From Lunatibacter sp035460985 (GTDB lineage Bacteria > Bacteroidota > Bacteroidia > Cytophagales > Cyclobacteriaceae): 64,000 nucleotides of DNA. The stretch's first letter is position 1. Each line of letters starts with the position of its first letter. The notes under the pieces are model-generated. The model had not been told where the DNA came from, ran no database searches, and saw nothing but the letters and a program-made list of their open reading frames with translations. Below are positions 31,628 to 42,500 of this stretch, in pieces. The stretch covers positions 1-64,000 of the forward strand of contig DATHWC010000062.1 of NCBI GenBank assembly GCA_035460985.1. The letters are read 5' to 3'. The position numbers and the translations under genes are program-made.

Positions 31628-33745
31628 TTAGGCCTTTTCTCCTTTAACCTTGGCAATTACTCCCTCAGCAATGTTGTTTGGCACAGGCTCATAGTGATCA
31701 AAGGTCAGCGAGGCAGTTGCCCTACCTGACGAAATCGTTCTAAGATCCGTTACATACCCGAAAAGCTCGGATAAAGGAACGTTTGCCTTGATTACCGTGG
31801 ATGTTCCTCTGGTATCCATACCCTTCATCAAACCCCTTCTTCTATTCAAGTCGCCTGTGATAGGACCTGTATATTCTTCAGGTGTGAGAACTTCAACCGC
31901 CATGATTGGCTCCAACAATTGCGGCTTGCATTTTCTGGCTGCTTCTTTGAAACCAATCCGTGCGGCAAGTTCAAAAGAAAGTGCATCGGAATCGACATCG
32001 TGAAAAGAACCGTGAAATAATCTTACTTTCATCGACTCGATAGGATATCCAGCCAAAGGTCCGTTTTTCATGGACTCATTAAATCCTTTTTGGATAGAAG
32101 GGATAAATTCCTTAGGAATAATACCACCGACGATACCATTAACAAATTCCAATCCCGGCTTGATTTCGTTAGTTTCAGGATCTGCAGGTTTTGGTCCTAA
32201 TTCAAATGATATGTCCGCAAATTTACCTTTACCACCAGTTTGTTTCTTATAAACCTCCTTATGTTCCGTAGACGCAAAAAGCGCTTCCTTGTAAGCAACC
32301 TGGGGTGCACCTTGATTGATCTCTACCTTAAATTCTCTTCTGAGTCGGTCGATAATGATCTCCAAGTGTAATTCACCCATCCCTCTAAGGATAGTCTGAC
32401 CTGTTTCGTGGTCGGTATTAACCTGAAGCGTAGGATCTTCTTCCACCAATTTGGAAATTGCCATTCCCAGCTTGTCGACATCCGCTTGCTTCTTAGGCTC
32501 AATTGCGTATCCGATAACTGGCTCAGGGAAGACCATGGATTCCAACACAACTTTACGCTTTTCATCGCAAAGGGTGTCACCTGTCTTAATATCTTTAAAC
32601 CCAACTACCGCCCCAATATCACCAGCCCGCAGGCTATCGATTTGATTCTGTTTGTTGGCATGCATCTGAAATACCCGGGAGATTCTTTCCTTGTTTCCAG
32701 ACCGTGTGTTGTGAATGTATGAACCTGATTCCAAAACGCCTGAATACGCCCTGACGAAGCATAACCTTCCCACAAATGGATCGGTCGCAATTTTAAATGC
32801 TAGACCAACAAAGGGCTCACTTTCATTTGGTCGAATAACGACTTCTTCTTCTGAATCAACTCCGTGCGCAGTAATATCGTCCTTGTCCATGGGAGATGGC
32901 AACAGTTCCATCACCAAGTCAAGCATCGTCTGCACGCCTTTGTTCTTGAAAGATGACCCACAAACCATAGGAACGATTTTAAGATCGATGGTAGCTTGTC
33001 GCAAAGCAGCTAGTATCTCCGATTCTGTAATGGAATCCGGATCTTCGAAAAACTTCTCCATCAAGGACTCATCGTAATCAGCGACGGCCTCCAACAGATG
33101 CTCCCTGTATTCCGCAACTTCCTCCACCATGTCCTCAGGAATCGGTATTTCCTGGAAGGTCATTCCAAAATCGTCCTCATTCCAAATGATTGCCCGGTTG
33201 TTGATCAAGTCAACAACTCCTCTAAATTTATCTTCAGCACCAATAGGAAGCTGCAATGGAACAGCATGACTGCCCAACATTTCCTTTACTTGCTTACATA
33301 CCCCTAAAAAATCGGCTCCTGAACGGTCCATTTTGTTGACAAAACCTATGCGGGCTACCTTATAATTATCAGCAAGTCTCCAGTTAGTCTCCGACTGAGG
33401 CTCCACACCGTCAACCGCACTAAAAAGAAAAACCAATCCATCAAGTACACGAAGTGACCGGTTAACTTCCACTGTAAAATCCACGTGGCCTGGGGTATCA
33501 ATGATGTTGATCTGATATTTGTTATCTCTGTAATTCCAAAAAACAGTAGTTGCAGCGGAAGTAATGGTAATACCCCTCTCCTGCTCCTGCTCCATCCAGT
33601 CCATAGTCGCAGCCCCGTCATGAACTTCTCCGATTTTATGGCTTACCCCTGAATAAAAAAGGATCCTTTCCGTCGTTGTTGTCTTTCCGGCATCAATATG
33701 CGCTGCAATACCAATGTTTCTGGTAAATTTTAAGTCTCTTGCCAT
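31628..33745 (-). CDS. fusA: Elongation factor G
   Basis: GTPase that drives translocation, 705 residues. P-loop AHIDAGKTTTTERI, switch region ERGITITSAATT, G3 DTPGHVDFT and G4 NKMDRSGAD are all intact; domains II to V follow, with domain IV containing HGSFHDVDSDALSFELAARI. It lies 6 bp after rpsG and before rpsJ; the tuf gene that often follows fusA in other phyla is 13 kb upstream on the same strand. Confidence 0.98.
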   Translation of the reverse strand: MARDLKFTRNIGIAAHIDAGKTTTTERILFYSGVSHKIGEVHDGAATMDWMEQEQERGITITSAATTVFWNYRDNKYQINIIDTPGHVDFTVEVNRSLRVLDGLVFLFSAVDGVEPQSETNWRLADNYKVARIGFVNKMDRSGADFLGVCKQVKEMLGSHAVPLQLPIGAEDKFRGVVDLINNRAIIWNEDDFGMTFQEIPIPEDMVEEVAEYREHLLEAVADYDESLMEKFFEDPDSITESEILAALRQATIDLKIVPMVCGSSFKNKGVQTMLDLVMELLPSPMDKDDITAHGVDSEEEVVIRPNESEPFVGLAFKIATDPFVGRLCFVRAYSGVLESGSYIHNTRSGNKERISRVFQMHANKQNQIDSLRAGDIGAVVGFKDIKTGDTLCDEKRKVVLESMVFPEPVIGYAIEPKKQADVDKLGMAISKLVEEDPTLQVNTDHETGQTILRGMGELHLEIIIDRLRREFKVEINQGAPQVAYKEALFASTEHKEVYKKQTGGKGKFADISFELGPKPADPETNEIKPGLEFVNGIVGGIIPKEFIPSIQKGFNESMKNGPLAGYPIESMKVRLFHGSFHDVDSDALSFELAARIGFKEAARKCKPQLLEPIMAVEVLTPEEYTGPITGDLNRRRGLMKGMDTRGTSTVIKANVPLSELFGYVTDLRTISSGRATASLTFDHYEPVPNNIAEGVIAKVKGEKA

Positions 33746-33751
33746 TATCTA

Positions 33752-34219
33752 TTAAAATCTAAAATGAGAGAATGCTTTATTGGCTTCTGCCATTCTATGG
33801 GTGTCGTCTTTTTTCTTAACCGCTGCACCTTCGCCTTTGGCTCCTGCAATGATTTCTCCTGCAAGTCTATCCATCATGGTTTTCTCTCCCCTCTTTCTGG
33901 CAAACGTAATCATCCACTTGATACCCAAGGACACTTTTCTTTCCGGTCTAACTTCCATTGGTACCTGGAAAGTGGCTCCACCAACTCTACGACTCTTTAC
34001 TTCTACAGCTGGAGTGATATTGTTAAGTGCTTTTTTCCAAACCTCAAGACCATTCTCACCTACTTTATCCTCTACTTTTGCTACCGCATCGTAGAAAATT
34101 CTGTAAGCAATACTTTTCTTCCCATCTACCATCAGGCAGTTTACAAACCTGGTTACCAACGTATCATTGAACTTTGGATCAGGAAGAATATACCTCTTTT
34201 TAGGTTTTGCTTTTCTCAT
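33752..34219 (-). CDS. rpsG: 30S ribosomal protein S7
   Basis: Primary binder of the 3' domain of 16S rRNA, at the mRNA exit. 155 residues: MRKAKPKKRYILPDPKFNDT, VTRFVNCLMVDGKKSIAYRI and ALNNITPAVEVKSRRVGGAT, plus the hairpin region YQVPMEV-like FQVPMEVRPERK. It lies 22 bp after rpsL. Confidence 0.97.
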   Translation of the reverse strand: MRKAKPKKRYILPDPKFNDTLVTRFVNCLMVDGKKSIAYRIFYDAVAKVEDKVGENGLEVWKKALNNITPAVEVKSRRVGGATFQVPMEVRPERKVSLGIKWMITFARKRGEKTMMDRLAGEIIAGAKGEGAAVKKKDDTHRMAEANKAFSHFRF

Positions 34220-34241
34220 GTTAACTATACTTTATAAAATA

Positions 34242-34652
34242 TTATTTCTTCTTTGCCGGTGCAGCTGCTGCTCCTTTGCCTGCCTTAGGACGCTTTGCGC
34301 CATATTTAGACCTGCCTTGTTTTCTGTCTTTTACCCCTGCGGTATCCAACGCGCCACGGATGATGTGGTATCTTACACCCGGAAGATCTTTGACCCTTCC
34401 TCCTCTGATAAGCACAATAGAGTGCTCTTGAAGATTGTGTCCTTCACCTGGAATGTAGGCATTGACCTCTTTTCCGTTGGTTAACCATACTCGAGCCACT
34501 TTCCTCATCGCTGAGTAAGGCTTCTTAGGGGTAGTTGTGTACACTCTGGTACACACCCCTCTGCGCTGCGGACAGGCATCCAAAGCCCGTGATTTGGACT
34601 TTGTCTCGAGGGTATTTCTACCTTTTCTTACTAACTGTTGTATAGTAGGCAT
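34242..34652 (-). CDS. rpsL: 30S ribosomal protein S12, with two unusual residues near the decoding loop
   Basis: Decoding-centre protein and target of streptomycin-resistance changes. 136 residues: MPTIQQLVRKGRNTLETKSK, CPQRRGVCTRVYTTTPKK and GGRVKDLPGVRYHIIRGALD are typical. The universal loop KPNSA reads KPYSA here, and the usual RVRLTNG reads RVWLTNG. The two Lys classically linked to streptomycin resistance are unchanged. The tail (GKGAAAAPAKKK) is a short Ala/Lys extension. First gene of the str unit, with a good promoter 50-80 bp upstream. Confidence 0.97.
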   Translation of the reverse strand: MPTIQQLVRKGRNTLETKSKSRALDACPQRRGVCTRVYTTTPKKPYSAMRKVARVWLTNGKEVNAYIPGEGHNLQEHSIVLIRGGRVKDLPGVRYHIIRGALDTAGVKDRKQGRSKYGAKRPKAGKGAAAAPAKKK

Positions 34653-34700
34653 TAATAGATAAAATTAATTTTCAGCTTTAAACTTTTATTTTTTGGACTG

Positions 34701-34731
34701 CAAAGGTAAACAAATCAATAAAACAAACAAA
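34701..34731 (-). promoter_or_regulatory. Promoter of the rpsL-rpsG-fusA-rpsJ operon
   Basis: Minus strand: TTTG, 19 bp, then TACCTTTG, a full match to the Bacteroidota pattern. As at the rplC promoter, the -7 box is followed by CAGTCC. It lies 49 bp before the rpsL start. Confidence 0.8.
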
Positions 34732-34751
34732 ATTAAGGAGTTATATTTTCG

Positions 34752-35078
34752 TTAGGCCTCTCCCAAAGTGCCTCCGAAATTCAGCGGAAATTGGGGTGTG
34801 CCCTGACCGTGTTCAATTTTCCCGAAACTTTGTTCGTATTTCTCAATATTATCCTTCAAGGCGGCCAACAACCTTTTGGCATGATCCGGGGTAATGATGA
34901 TCCTGGCCTTAACTTTCGCCTTTGGCACACCAGGCATAAGACGTATAAAATCAACCACGAATTCCGACTGGGAATGGGCTATCATTGCTAGGTTGGAGTA
35001 AACCCCCTCAGCTACATCATCGGATAATTCCACGTTTATTTGTTGCCCTTTAATCTTTTCTTTATTGTCCTCTTCCAT
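34752..35078 (-). CDS. DUF3467-family protein
   Basis: Small cytoplasmic protein of 108 residues and unknown function. The sequence INVELSDDVAEGVYSNLAMI, then SQSEFVVDFIRLMPGVPKAK and ARIIITPDHAKRLLAALKDN, fits DUF3467. This family is often seen next to the polymerase genes in Bacteroidota (general knowledge). It lies between rpoC and rpsL, after the rpoC terminator and before the rpsL promoter, so it depends on read-through or an unseen promoter. The constant position suggests a link to transcription or translation, which remains a guess. Confidence 0.88.
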   Translation of the reverse strand: MEEDNKEKIKGQQINVELSDDVAEGVYSNLAMIAHSQSEFVVDFIRLMPGVPKAKVKARIIITPDHAKRLLAALKDNIEKYEQSFGKIEHGQGTPQFPLNFGGTLGEA

Positions 35079-35096
35079 GATTTCTCACGCTTTATA

Positions 35097-35127
35097 AAAA
35101 AGGGTCTGCACACTACAGACCCTTTTT
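35097..35127 (-). terminator. Intrinsic terminator after rpoC
   Basis: On the minus strand AAAAAGGGTCTG and CAGACCCTTTTT form a 12-bp stem with a 7-nt loop, its 3' arm ending in T residues. It lies 20 bp after the rpoC stop and 18 bp before the DUF3467 start. Confidence 0.85.
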
Positions 35128-35146
35128 ATTTAACAAATCGAATAAA

Positions 35147-38100
35147 TTATTTTACTGTTTCTTTTGTCTTTCTTGAAGATTTTTCCTTTTCCGCTCCGGT
35201 AAGACGTTCGTATTCTTCCTTAGAGCCGATGATCATGTTTTTAAATCTACGCTGACCGGTACCTGCTGGTATCAAGTGGCCCACGATAACGTTTTCCTTC
35301 AATCCCAACAATTCGTCACGCTTACCCCGGATGGCTGCTTCACTCAAGACCTTGGTTGTCTCCTGAAAGGAAGCCGCGGAAATAAAGCTTTCGGTACCCA
35401 ATGAAGACGCGGTAATTCCCTGCAAAGTCGGCTGGGAAACAGCTGCTTGCGCATCCCTTACCTGTACGATCTTCAGGTCTTTCCGCTTAAGGCTGGAGTT
35501 CTCATCTCTTAACCTACGTGAGGAAATGATCATTCCTGGCTTCAACGTAGAGGAATCTCCCGCTTCCATCACAACCTTTTTGTCAAGAATAATGTCGTTT
35601 TCCTCACGGAAAGCCCACTTATTGACGATCTGGTTTTGAAGGAATCCGGTATCACCTGCATCCAAAATTTCGACTTTTTGCATCATCTGACTCACAATCA
35701 CTTCGATATGCTTATCATTGATTTTCACACCCTGAAGTCTGTAAACTTCCTGGATTTCATTTACAAGGTATTCCTGGACCGCTGTAGGCCCTTTGATAGA
35801 TAAGATGTCATTTGGAGTAATCGCTCCATCTGACAACGGCTCGCCGGCACGGATAAAGTCATTTTCCTGTACTAGGATATGCTTGGAAAGAGACACCATG
35901 TATCGCTTCTTCACACCATCCTTGGACTCGATAAATATCTCCCGGTTACCCCGCTTGATACCACCATAACTTACCACCCCGTCGATCTCAGAGACAACAG
36001 CCGGGTTGGATGGGTTTCTGGCCTCAAACAATTCCGTTACCCGTGGCAAACCACCGGTAATATCCCTTGTCTTACCTACAGATCGAGGAATCTTAACCAA
36101 GATCTGGCCTGACTTCACCTTATCACCTTCTTCTACAGAAAGGTGAGCACCTACTGGTATGTTATAAGACTTGGATTCATCTCCGTAATTGATCATCACG
36201 GCTGGGTTCTTAGTCTTATCCTTAGTTTCTATAATTACCTTCTCTCTGTATCCAGTCTGATCATCCGCTACTTCCTTGTAAGTAATGCCTTCAAGGATGG
36301 AATCGAATTCAACAACACCGTCAAATTCCGAAAGGATTACGGCATTATATGGATCCCAAGTACACAAGGAATCTCCTTTACCTATTTTCTGACCGTCCTT
36401 GACGTTCAACACGGCGCCATAAGGCACGTGATTGGAAACAAGGACTTTACCTGACTTGATATCGTTGATCTTTATTTCTCCGGATCTTCCCATCACGATG
36501 GAAACGTCTTCTCCGTCTTTATTGGTCGTGTTGATCCAACGTAATTCCTCTTCAAACTCCACAATACCTTCAAACTTGGCATTGATACTCGCCTCTACAG
36601 AAATGTTGGATGCCGTACCACCTACGTGGAAAGTACGTAAAGTCAACTGAGTACCAGGTTCACCGATAGACTGTGCCGCAATGACACCCACAGACTCCCC
36701 TACTTGGACAATATTGCCCGTGGAAAGGTTTCTACCATAACATTTGGCACAAACTCCCCTTCTAGTTTCGCAGGTAAGCACGGACCTGATCTCAATCTCC
36801 TCAACTGCGGACTCATCAATTCGCTTAGCCACATCATCAGAAATCTCTTCACCGGAAACGATGATAATTTCATCTGATATGGGATCAACTACATCATGAA
36901 CGGCAATCCTTCCGAGAACTCGCTCAGATAATGGCTCAACGATTTCATCATTATCCTTCAAGGCTTGAACTACGAGACCTCGCAAGGTTCCGCAATCCTC
37001 CTCTGAAATGATCATATCCTGGGCGACATCCACCAATCTTCGAGTCAAATAACCCGCATCAGCAGTTTTTAGGGCTGTATCTGCCAATCCTTTTCTTGCA
37101 CCGTGGGTGGAGATAAAGTATTCCAACACATCCAATCCTTCTTTAAAGTTAGATAGAATCGGGTTTTCGATAATCTCACCTACAGAACCCTGAAGGTTTT
37201 TCTGCGGCTTGGCCATCAATCCCCTCATACCACCCAACTGTCTGATTTGCTCTCTAGAACCCCTGGCTCCAGAGTGCATCATCATGTAGATGGCGTTGAA
37301 TCCCTGATTATCTTCCTCCATCTGTTTCATCAAGATGTTGGTCAGGTTGGAGTTGGTACGTGTCCAGATGTCAATGACTTGGTTGTACCGTTCGTTATCT
37401 GTGATCAATCCCATCAGATAGTTGTTCCAAACCTGGTCTACTTCGGCTTTAGCCTTGTCGATCAGCGGTTCTTTTTCCAATGGAATAATTACATCATCCA
37501 GTCCCATGGAAAGACCTCCTTTGTAGGCCATTTGGAATCCTAGATGCTTGATATCATCCAAGAATTGGGCTGAACGGGCGATACCACATATTTTTACAAC
37601 TTCAGCAATAATCTGCTGCAGCTTCTTTTTAGTCAATAATTCGTTGACAAATCCTACCTCATGCGGTACAAACTGGTTGAAAATCAATCTGCCAGCTACC
37701 GTTTCAATAATTTTATCGGAAAGTTCGCCGTTTTCATCCCTAACACTCACCTTGCAATTAATGAAGGCATGTTGGGAGATAGTCTCCTCGTTAAGGGCGA
37801 TGATAACTTCTTCCTCGCCATAAAATGTCATGCCTTCTCCCGCCACTACCTCATCATTGGTAGATCTCTTTCCTTTGGTCACGTAGTACAAGCCTAACAC
37901 CATGTCTTGAGAAGGTACCGTGATTGGCGCCCCGTTGGCAGGGTTTAGGATGTTGTGTGAGGAAAGCATCAGTGTACCTGCTTCAAGGATAGCTTCATGA
38001 CCCAAAGGCACGTGGACTGCCATCTGGTCACCGTCAAAGTCAGCGTTGAACGCAGTACATACCAACGGATGCAGCTGAATCGCTTTACCTTCAATTAGTT

Positions 38101-39460
38101 TAGGCTGAAAGGCTTGGATACCCAACCTGTGAAGCGTTGGAGCTCGGTTAAGTAATACAGGGTGTCCCTTAAGTACATTTTCCAAGATATCCCATACCAC
38201 CGGATCCTTTCTGTCTACTATCTTTTTGGCTGATTTTACAGTCTTGACGATTCCTCTTTCTATCAACTTTCGGATGATGAAAGGTTTGAAGAGCTCGGCA
38301 GCCATATTTTTGGGTAGTCCGCATTCGTGGAGCTTTAATTCCGGCCCTACTACTATCACTGAACGTCCTGAATAATCGACTCGCTTACCCAACAAGTTTT
38401 GACGGAAACGTCCCTGCTTACCTTTCAACATATCCGATAAGGATTTCAATGCCCTATTTCCATCGGAACGTACGGCATTTACCTTTCTGGAATTGTCAAA
38501 AAGAGAATCAACAGCTTCCTGCAACATCCGCTTTTCATTTCGGAGGATTACTTCAGGAGCCTTGATATCTATTAGTCTCTTCAAACGGTTATTTCGGATG
38601 ATAACCCTTCTGTAAAGGTCATTCAAATCGGAAGTTGCAAAACGACCTCCGTCCAAAGGTACCAATGGTCTTAATTCCGGTGGAATGACCGGCACCATAC
38701 GAACGACCATCCATTCAGGACGGTTTTCTATACGGGTACGGGCGTCACGGAATGCTTCCACTACTTTCAACCGTTTTAAAGCTTCCGCTTTACGTTGTTG
38801 TGAAGTATCGGTAGCTGCCTGGTGTCTTAAGCTATAAGAAAGATCATCCAAATCAAGCCTTGCAAGCAGCATTTCAAGTGCCTCGGCACCCATCTTTGCG
38901 ATAAACTTGGTGGGGTCGTTATCATCAAGCATTTGGTTCTCTTTGGGCAACTTGTCCATGATATCCAAATACTCATCCTCTGTCAAAAAGTCCAGGTACT
39001 GTAACCCGTCTTCCCCTTTGACTCCAGCTTGCACGACTACATATCGCTCATAATAAACGATCTGATCCAGTTTTTTGGTAGGCAACCCAAGAAGGTACCC
39101 TATTTTGTTAGGAAGAGATTTGAAGTACCAAATATGCGCCACGGGAACGACCAGTTCAATATGGCCCATTCGCTCTCTACGCACTTTCTTTTCGGTAACT
39201 TCTACCCCACATCGGTCACAAATGATTCCTTTATACCTAATGCGCTTATATTTACCACAATGACATTCCCAGTCCTTCACCGGACCGAAAATCCGCTCAC
39301 AGAACAAACCGCCCATTTCAGGCTTATACGTTCTGTAATTGATTGTTTCCGGCTGCGTCACTTCACCATGAGAACTGTCCAAAATGGACTCTGGAGAAGC
39401 TAAACTAATGGTGACTCGAGAAAAGTCGTTGTTTAGTTTTTTATTTTTTCTGAACGCCAT
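35147..39460 (-). CDS. rpoC: RNA polymerase beta' subunit
   Basis: Catalytic core subunit of 1437 residues. Start chosen at 39460 (MAFRKNKKLNNDFSRVTISL); 13 extra in-frame residues upstream look unrelated. The N-terminal zinc site is CHCGKYKRIRYKGIICDRCG, the Mg-binding catalytic loop NADFDGDQMAVH, the bridge/trigger-loop region includes GARGSREQIRQLGGMRGLMA, and the second zinc site is CETRRGVCAKCYG. It lies 50 bp after rpoB and is followed by an intrinsic terminator. Confidence 0.98.
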   Translation of the reverse strand: MAFRKNKKLNNDFSRVTISLASPESILDSSHGEVTQPETINYRTYKPEMGGLFCERIFGPVKDWECHCGKYKRIRYKGIICDRCGVEVTEKKVRRERMGHIELVVPVAHIWYFKSLPNKIGYLLGLPTKKLDQIVYYERYVVVQAGVKGEDGLQYLDFLTEDEYLDIMDKLPKENQMLDDNDPTKFIAKMGAEALEMLLARLDLDDLSYSLRHQAATDTSQQRKAEALKRLKVVEAFRDARTRIENRPEWMVVRMVPVIPPELRPLVPLDGGRFATSDLNDLYRRVIIRNNRLKRLIDIKAPEVILRNEKRMLQEAVDSLFDNSRKVNAVRSDGNRALKSLSDMLKGKQGRFRQNLLGKRVDYSGRSVIVVGPELKLHECGLPKNMAAELFKPFIIRKLIERGIVKTVKSAKKIVDRKDPVVWDILENVLKGHPVLLNRAPTLHRLGIQAFQPKLIEGKAIQLHPLVCTAFNADFDGDQMAVHVPLGHEAILEAGTLMLSSHNILNPANGAPITVPSQDMVLGLYYVTKGKRSTNDEVVAGEGMTFYGEEEVIIALNEETISQHAFINCKVSVRDENGELSDKIIETVAGRLIFNQFVPHEVGFVNELLTKKKLQQIIAEVVKICGIARSAQFLDDIKHLGFQMAYKGGLSMGLDDVIIPLEKEPLIDKAKAEVDQVWNNYLMGLITDNERYNQVIDIWTRTNSNLTNILMKQMEEDNQGFNAIYMMMHSGARGSREQIRQLGGMRGLMAKPQKNLQGSVGEIIENPILSNFKEGLDVLEYFISTHGARKGLADTALKTADAGYLTRRLVDVAQDMIISEEDCGTLRGLVVQALKDNDEIVEPLSERVLGRIAVHDVVDPISDEIIIVSGEEISDDVAKRIDESAVEEIEIRSVLTCETRRGVCAKCYGRNLSTGNIVQVGESVGVIAAQSIGEPGTQLTLRTFHVGGTASNISVEASINAKFEGIVEFEEELRWINTTNKDGEDVSIVMGRSGEIKINDIKSGKVLVSNHVPYGAVLNVKDGQKIGKGDSLCTWDPYNAVILSEFDGVVEFDSILEGITYKEVADDQTGYREKVIIETKDKTKNPAVMINYGDESKSYNIPVGAHLSVEEGDKVKSGQILVKIPRSVGKTRDITGGLPRVTELFEARNPSNPAVVSEIDGVVSYGGIKRGNREIFIESKDGVKKRYMVSLSKHILVQENDFIRAGEPLSDGAITPNDILSIKGPTAVQEYLVNEIQEVYRLQGVKINDKHIEVIVSQMMQKVEILDAGDTGFLQNQIVNKWAFREENDIILDKKVVMEAGDSSTLKPGMIISSRRLRDENSSLKRKDLKIVQVRDAQAAVSQPTLQGITASSLGTESFISAASFQETTKVLSEAAIRGKRDELLGLKENVIVGHLIPAGTGQRRFKNMIIGSKEEYERLTGAEKEKSSRKTKETVK

Positions 39461-39510
39461 AGTAATTTTTGTGAGTAGTTTGAGGGCCTTTCGGCCCAAT
39501 ATTTTCTTAT

Positions 39511-42500
39511 TTAGTCAAGAGTAATTTCCAATGCAAGACCACGTAATTCGTGTACCAATACATTAAAGGATTCCGGAATGTTAGGTTTCGGAAGGTTTTC
39601 CCCTTTAACTATGGCTTCATACGCCTTGGCCCTGCCAATTACATCATCTGACTTCACGGTAAGAATCTCTTGAAGCACGTGCGAAGCACCAAATGCTTCA
39701 AGTGCCCAAACTTCCATTTCTCCAAATCGCTGACCACCAAATTGCGCTTTACCGCCCAAAGGCTGCTGCGTAATCAGTGAATAAGGCCCAATAGACCTAG
39801 CGTGCATCTTGTCATCCACCAAGTGACCCAATTTCAGCATGTAGGAAATCCCCACAGTGACTGCCTGATCAAACATTTTACCACTAAGACCATCATACAG
39901 ATACGTTCTACCGAAACTTGGCAAACCTGCTTTCGTCAGTTCAGCAGCTACCTCTTCAGTGGTTGCCCCATCAAAGATAGGAGTCGCATATTTCTTGCCT
40001 AACCGCATACCGGCCCAGGCTAGGACCGTTTCGAAGATCTGTCCAATGTTCATCCTGGATGGTACGCCCAAGGGATTCAATACGATATCCATAGGTGTGC
40101 CGTCTTCCAAGAAGGGCATGTCTTCATCCCGGACAATTCTGGCAACGATACCTTTGTTACCATGGCGCCCCGCCATCTTATCCCCTACTTTCAGCTTACG
40201 CTTTTTCGCCACGTACACTTTGGCAAGTTGAACAATTCCAGCAGGCAGTTCATCACCCACTTCAAGGGTGAATTTATCCCTCTTGAAGATACCGGAAATT
40301 TCATTTCTGGTATTGGTGTAATTCTTCACCAATTGCTGTACCAGCGAATTGGTATGTGCATCGTCTGTCCAGTCATCTAAGATGATATCTGAAATCAGGT
40401 TGGCTTCCTCTGCTACGTTGTAGTTACTCTCATCCCTATAGGGGTTCTTTGCGGGAAAGAGATTGTTCTCAATGTTCTGATGGTTGAATTTCATCCCTTT
40501 AGTGATGATTTCATCCCCAAACTTATGCCTCACCCCATTGGAAACTTTTCCGTCCAGCAACACAACCAACTTTTGGATCATTCTTGCTCGAACTACCAAA
40601 AGATCCTTGCCATATTTCTGCTTCAGTTTCTCCACCTCAGCTTTTGCTTTTACACGAAGATCCTTATCCTTTTTAGGTCTGGAGAAAAGCTTGGTTTCGA
40701 TTACCACTCCGTTAAGAGAGGGCGACGCTTTCAATGAAGCATCCTTCACATCACCTGCTTTGTCCCCAAAGATGGCACGAAGTAGTTTTTCCTCCGGAGT
40801 TGGATCAGTTTCACCTTTAGGGGTGATTTTACCGATTATGATATCCCCTTCCTTCAATTCAGCACCTACACGGATTATACCGTTTTCATCCAAATTCTTA
40901 ACCGCCTCTTCCGAAACGTTTGGAATTTCCGAGGTAAGTTCTTCTTCTCCTCGTTTGGTATCTCTAACTTCAAGCTGAAACTCCTCTATATGGATAGATG
41001 TAAATACATCTTCACGGACAACCCGCTCAGAGATAACGATCGCATCCTCGAAGTTATAACCCTGCCAAGGCATATACGCTACAAGTAGGTTTTTACCCAG
41101 TGCAAGTTCCCCATTATTGGTAGAATAACCCTCTACCAAGACCTGTCCCTTAGTAACCCGTTGGCCTTTAAGAACCAATGGAGTCAAGTTGATCGTAGTA
41201 TCTTGGTTGGTTCTACGGAATTTTGTCAGCAAATAAGTTTTATACTCATCGCTGAAATTAACCAGTAAATCCTCTTCAGTAAGATCATACTTAAGTACTA
41301 TCTTCTTGGCATCAACGTAATCGATCACCCCATCTGCCTCTGCGCGAATCAGCGATCTGGAGTCAATTGCCGCCTTGCCTTCCAAACCGGTACCTACAAT
41401 AGGCGCCTCGGCTTTCAGCAAAGGAACTGCCTGACGCTGCATGTTGGAACCCATCAAAGCCCGGTTGGCATCATCGTGTTCCAAGAAAGGAATCAATGAA
41501 GCTGCCACGGAAACAATCTGATTTGGCGCAACATCCATAAAGGTGATTTCAGACGGATCCAACACAGGGAAGTCACCTTCAAATCTTGCCTTTACCTTAT
41601 CGTTGATAAATTTACCTTTATCATCCAAGGGTGCATTTGCTTGCGCGATATTATTATCATCCTCTTCCTCGGCAGTTAGGAACACAATATCTTCACTGAC
41701 CATGCTTACCGTGCCGTCAGCTACTTTTCGATAAGGTGTCTCCAAGAAGCCCATGCTATTCACTTTGGCATGAACACATAGCGAGGAAATCAATCCGATA
41801 TTCGGTCCTTCCGGCGTTTCAATAGTACAAAGCCTACCGTAGTGGGTATAGTGAACGTCCCTTACTTCAAAACCCGCACGCTCTCTGGATAGTCCACCGG
41901 GACCCAAAGCAGAAAGCCTACGCTTATGCGTCAGTTCGGCAAGCGGATTGGTTTGATCCATAAACTGTGAAAGCTGATTGGTACCAAAGAAAGAATTGAT
42001 CACGGAAGACAATGTCCTGGCGTTGATCAAGTCAACGGGTTTAAAATCCTCGTTGTCCCTTACGTTCATTCTCTCACGAATAGTACGGGCCATTCGGGCA
42101 AGACCTACCCCAAACTGGCTGTACAATTGTTCTCCAACTGTCCTAACTCTCCTATTGCTTAAGTGATCAATATCATCGACCACAGCTTTGGAGTTGATAA
42201 GCCCAATCAAATACTTCACAATGGATATGATATCCTGGGTCGTAAGAACGATTTTATCAGGATCTATACTCAGACCCAATTTTTTGTTTATTCGGTATCT
42301 ACCAACTTCTCCTAAGTCATACCGCTTGTCGGAGAAAAACAACCCGTGAATAACTTCCCTGGCAGTCGCTTCATCCGGAGCCTCAGTATTCCTAAGCTGT
42401 CGGTAAATAACCTCTACCGCCTCTTTTTCAGAGTTGGAGTTGTCTTTTTGCAACGTATTGTATATAATGGAGTAATCTGCCACGTTCACATCCTCCCGGT

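Noticed and set aside
31615..31656. Longer start for rpsJ
   Set aside because: Would overlap the end of fusA; the S10 family begins at MNQKIRIKLKS.
40484..40978. 164-residue Ser-rich plus-strand frame
   Set aside because: Antisense to rpoB; Ser/Phe bias typical of a complementary reading frame.
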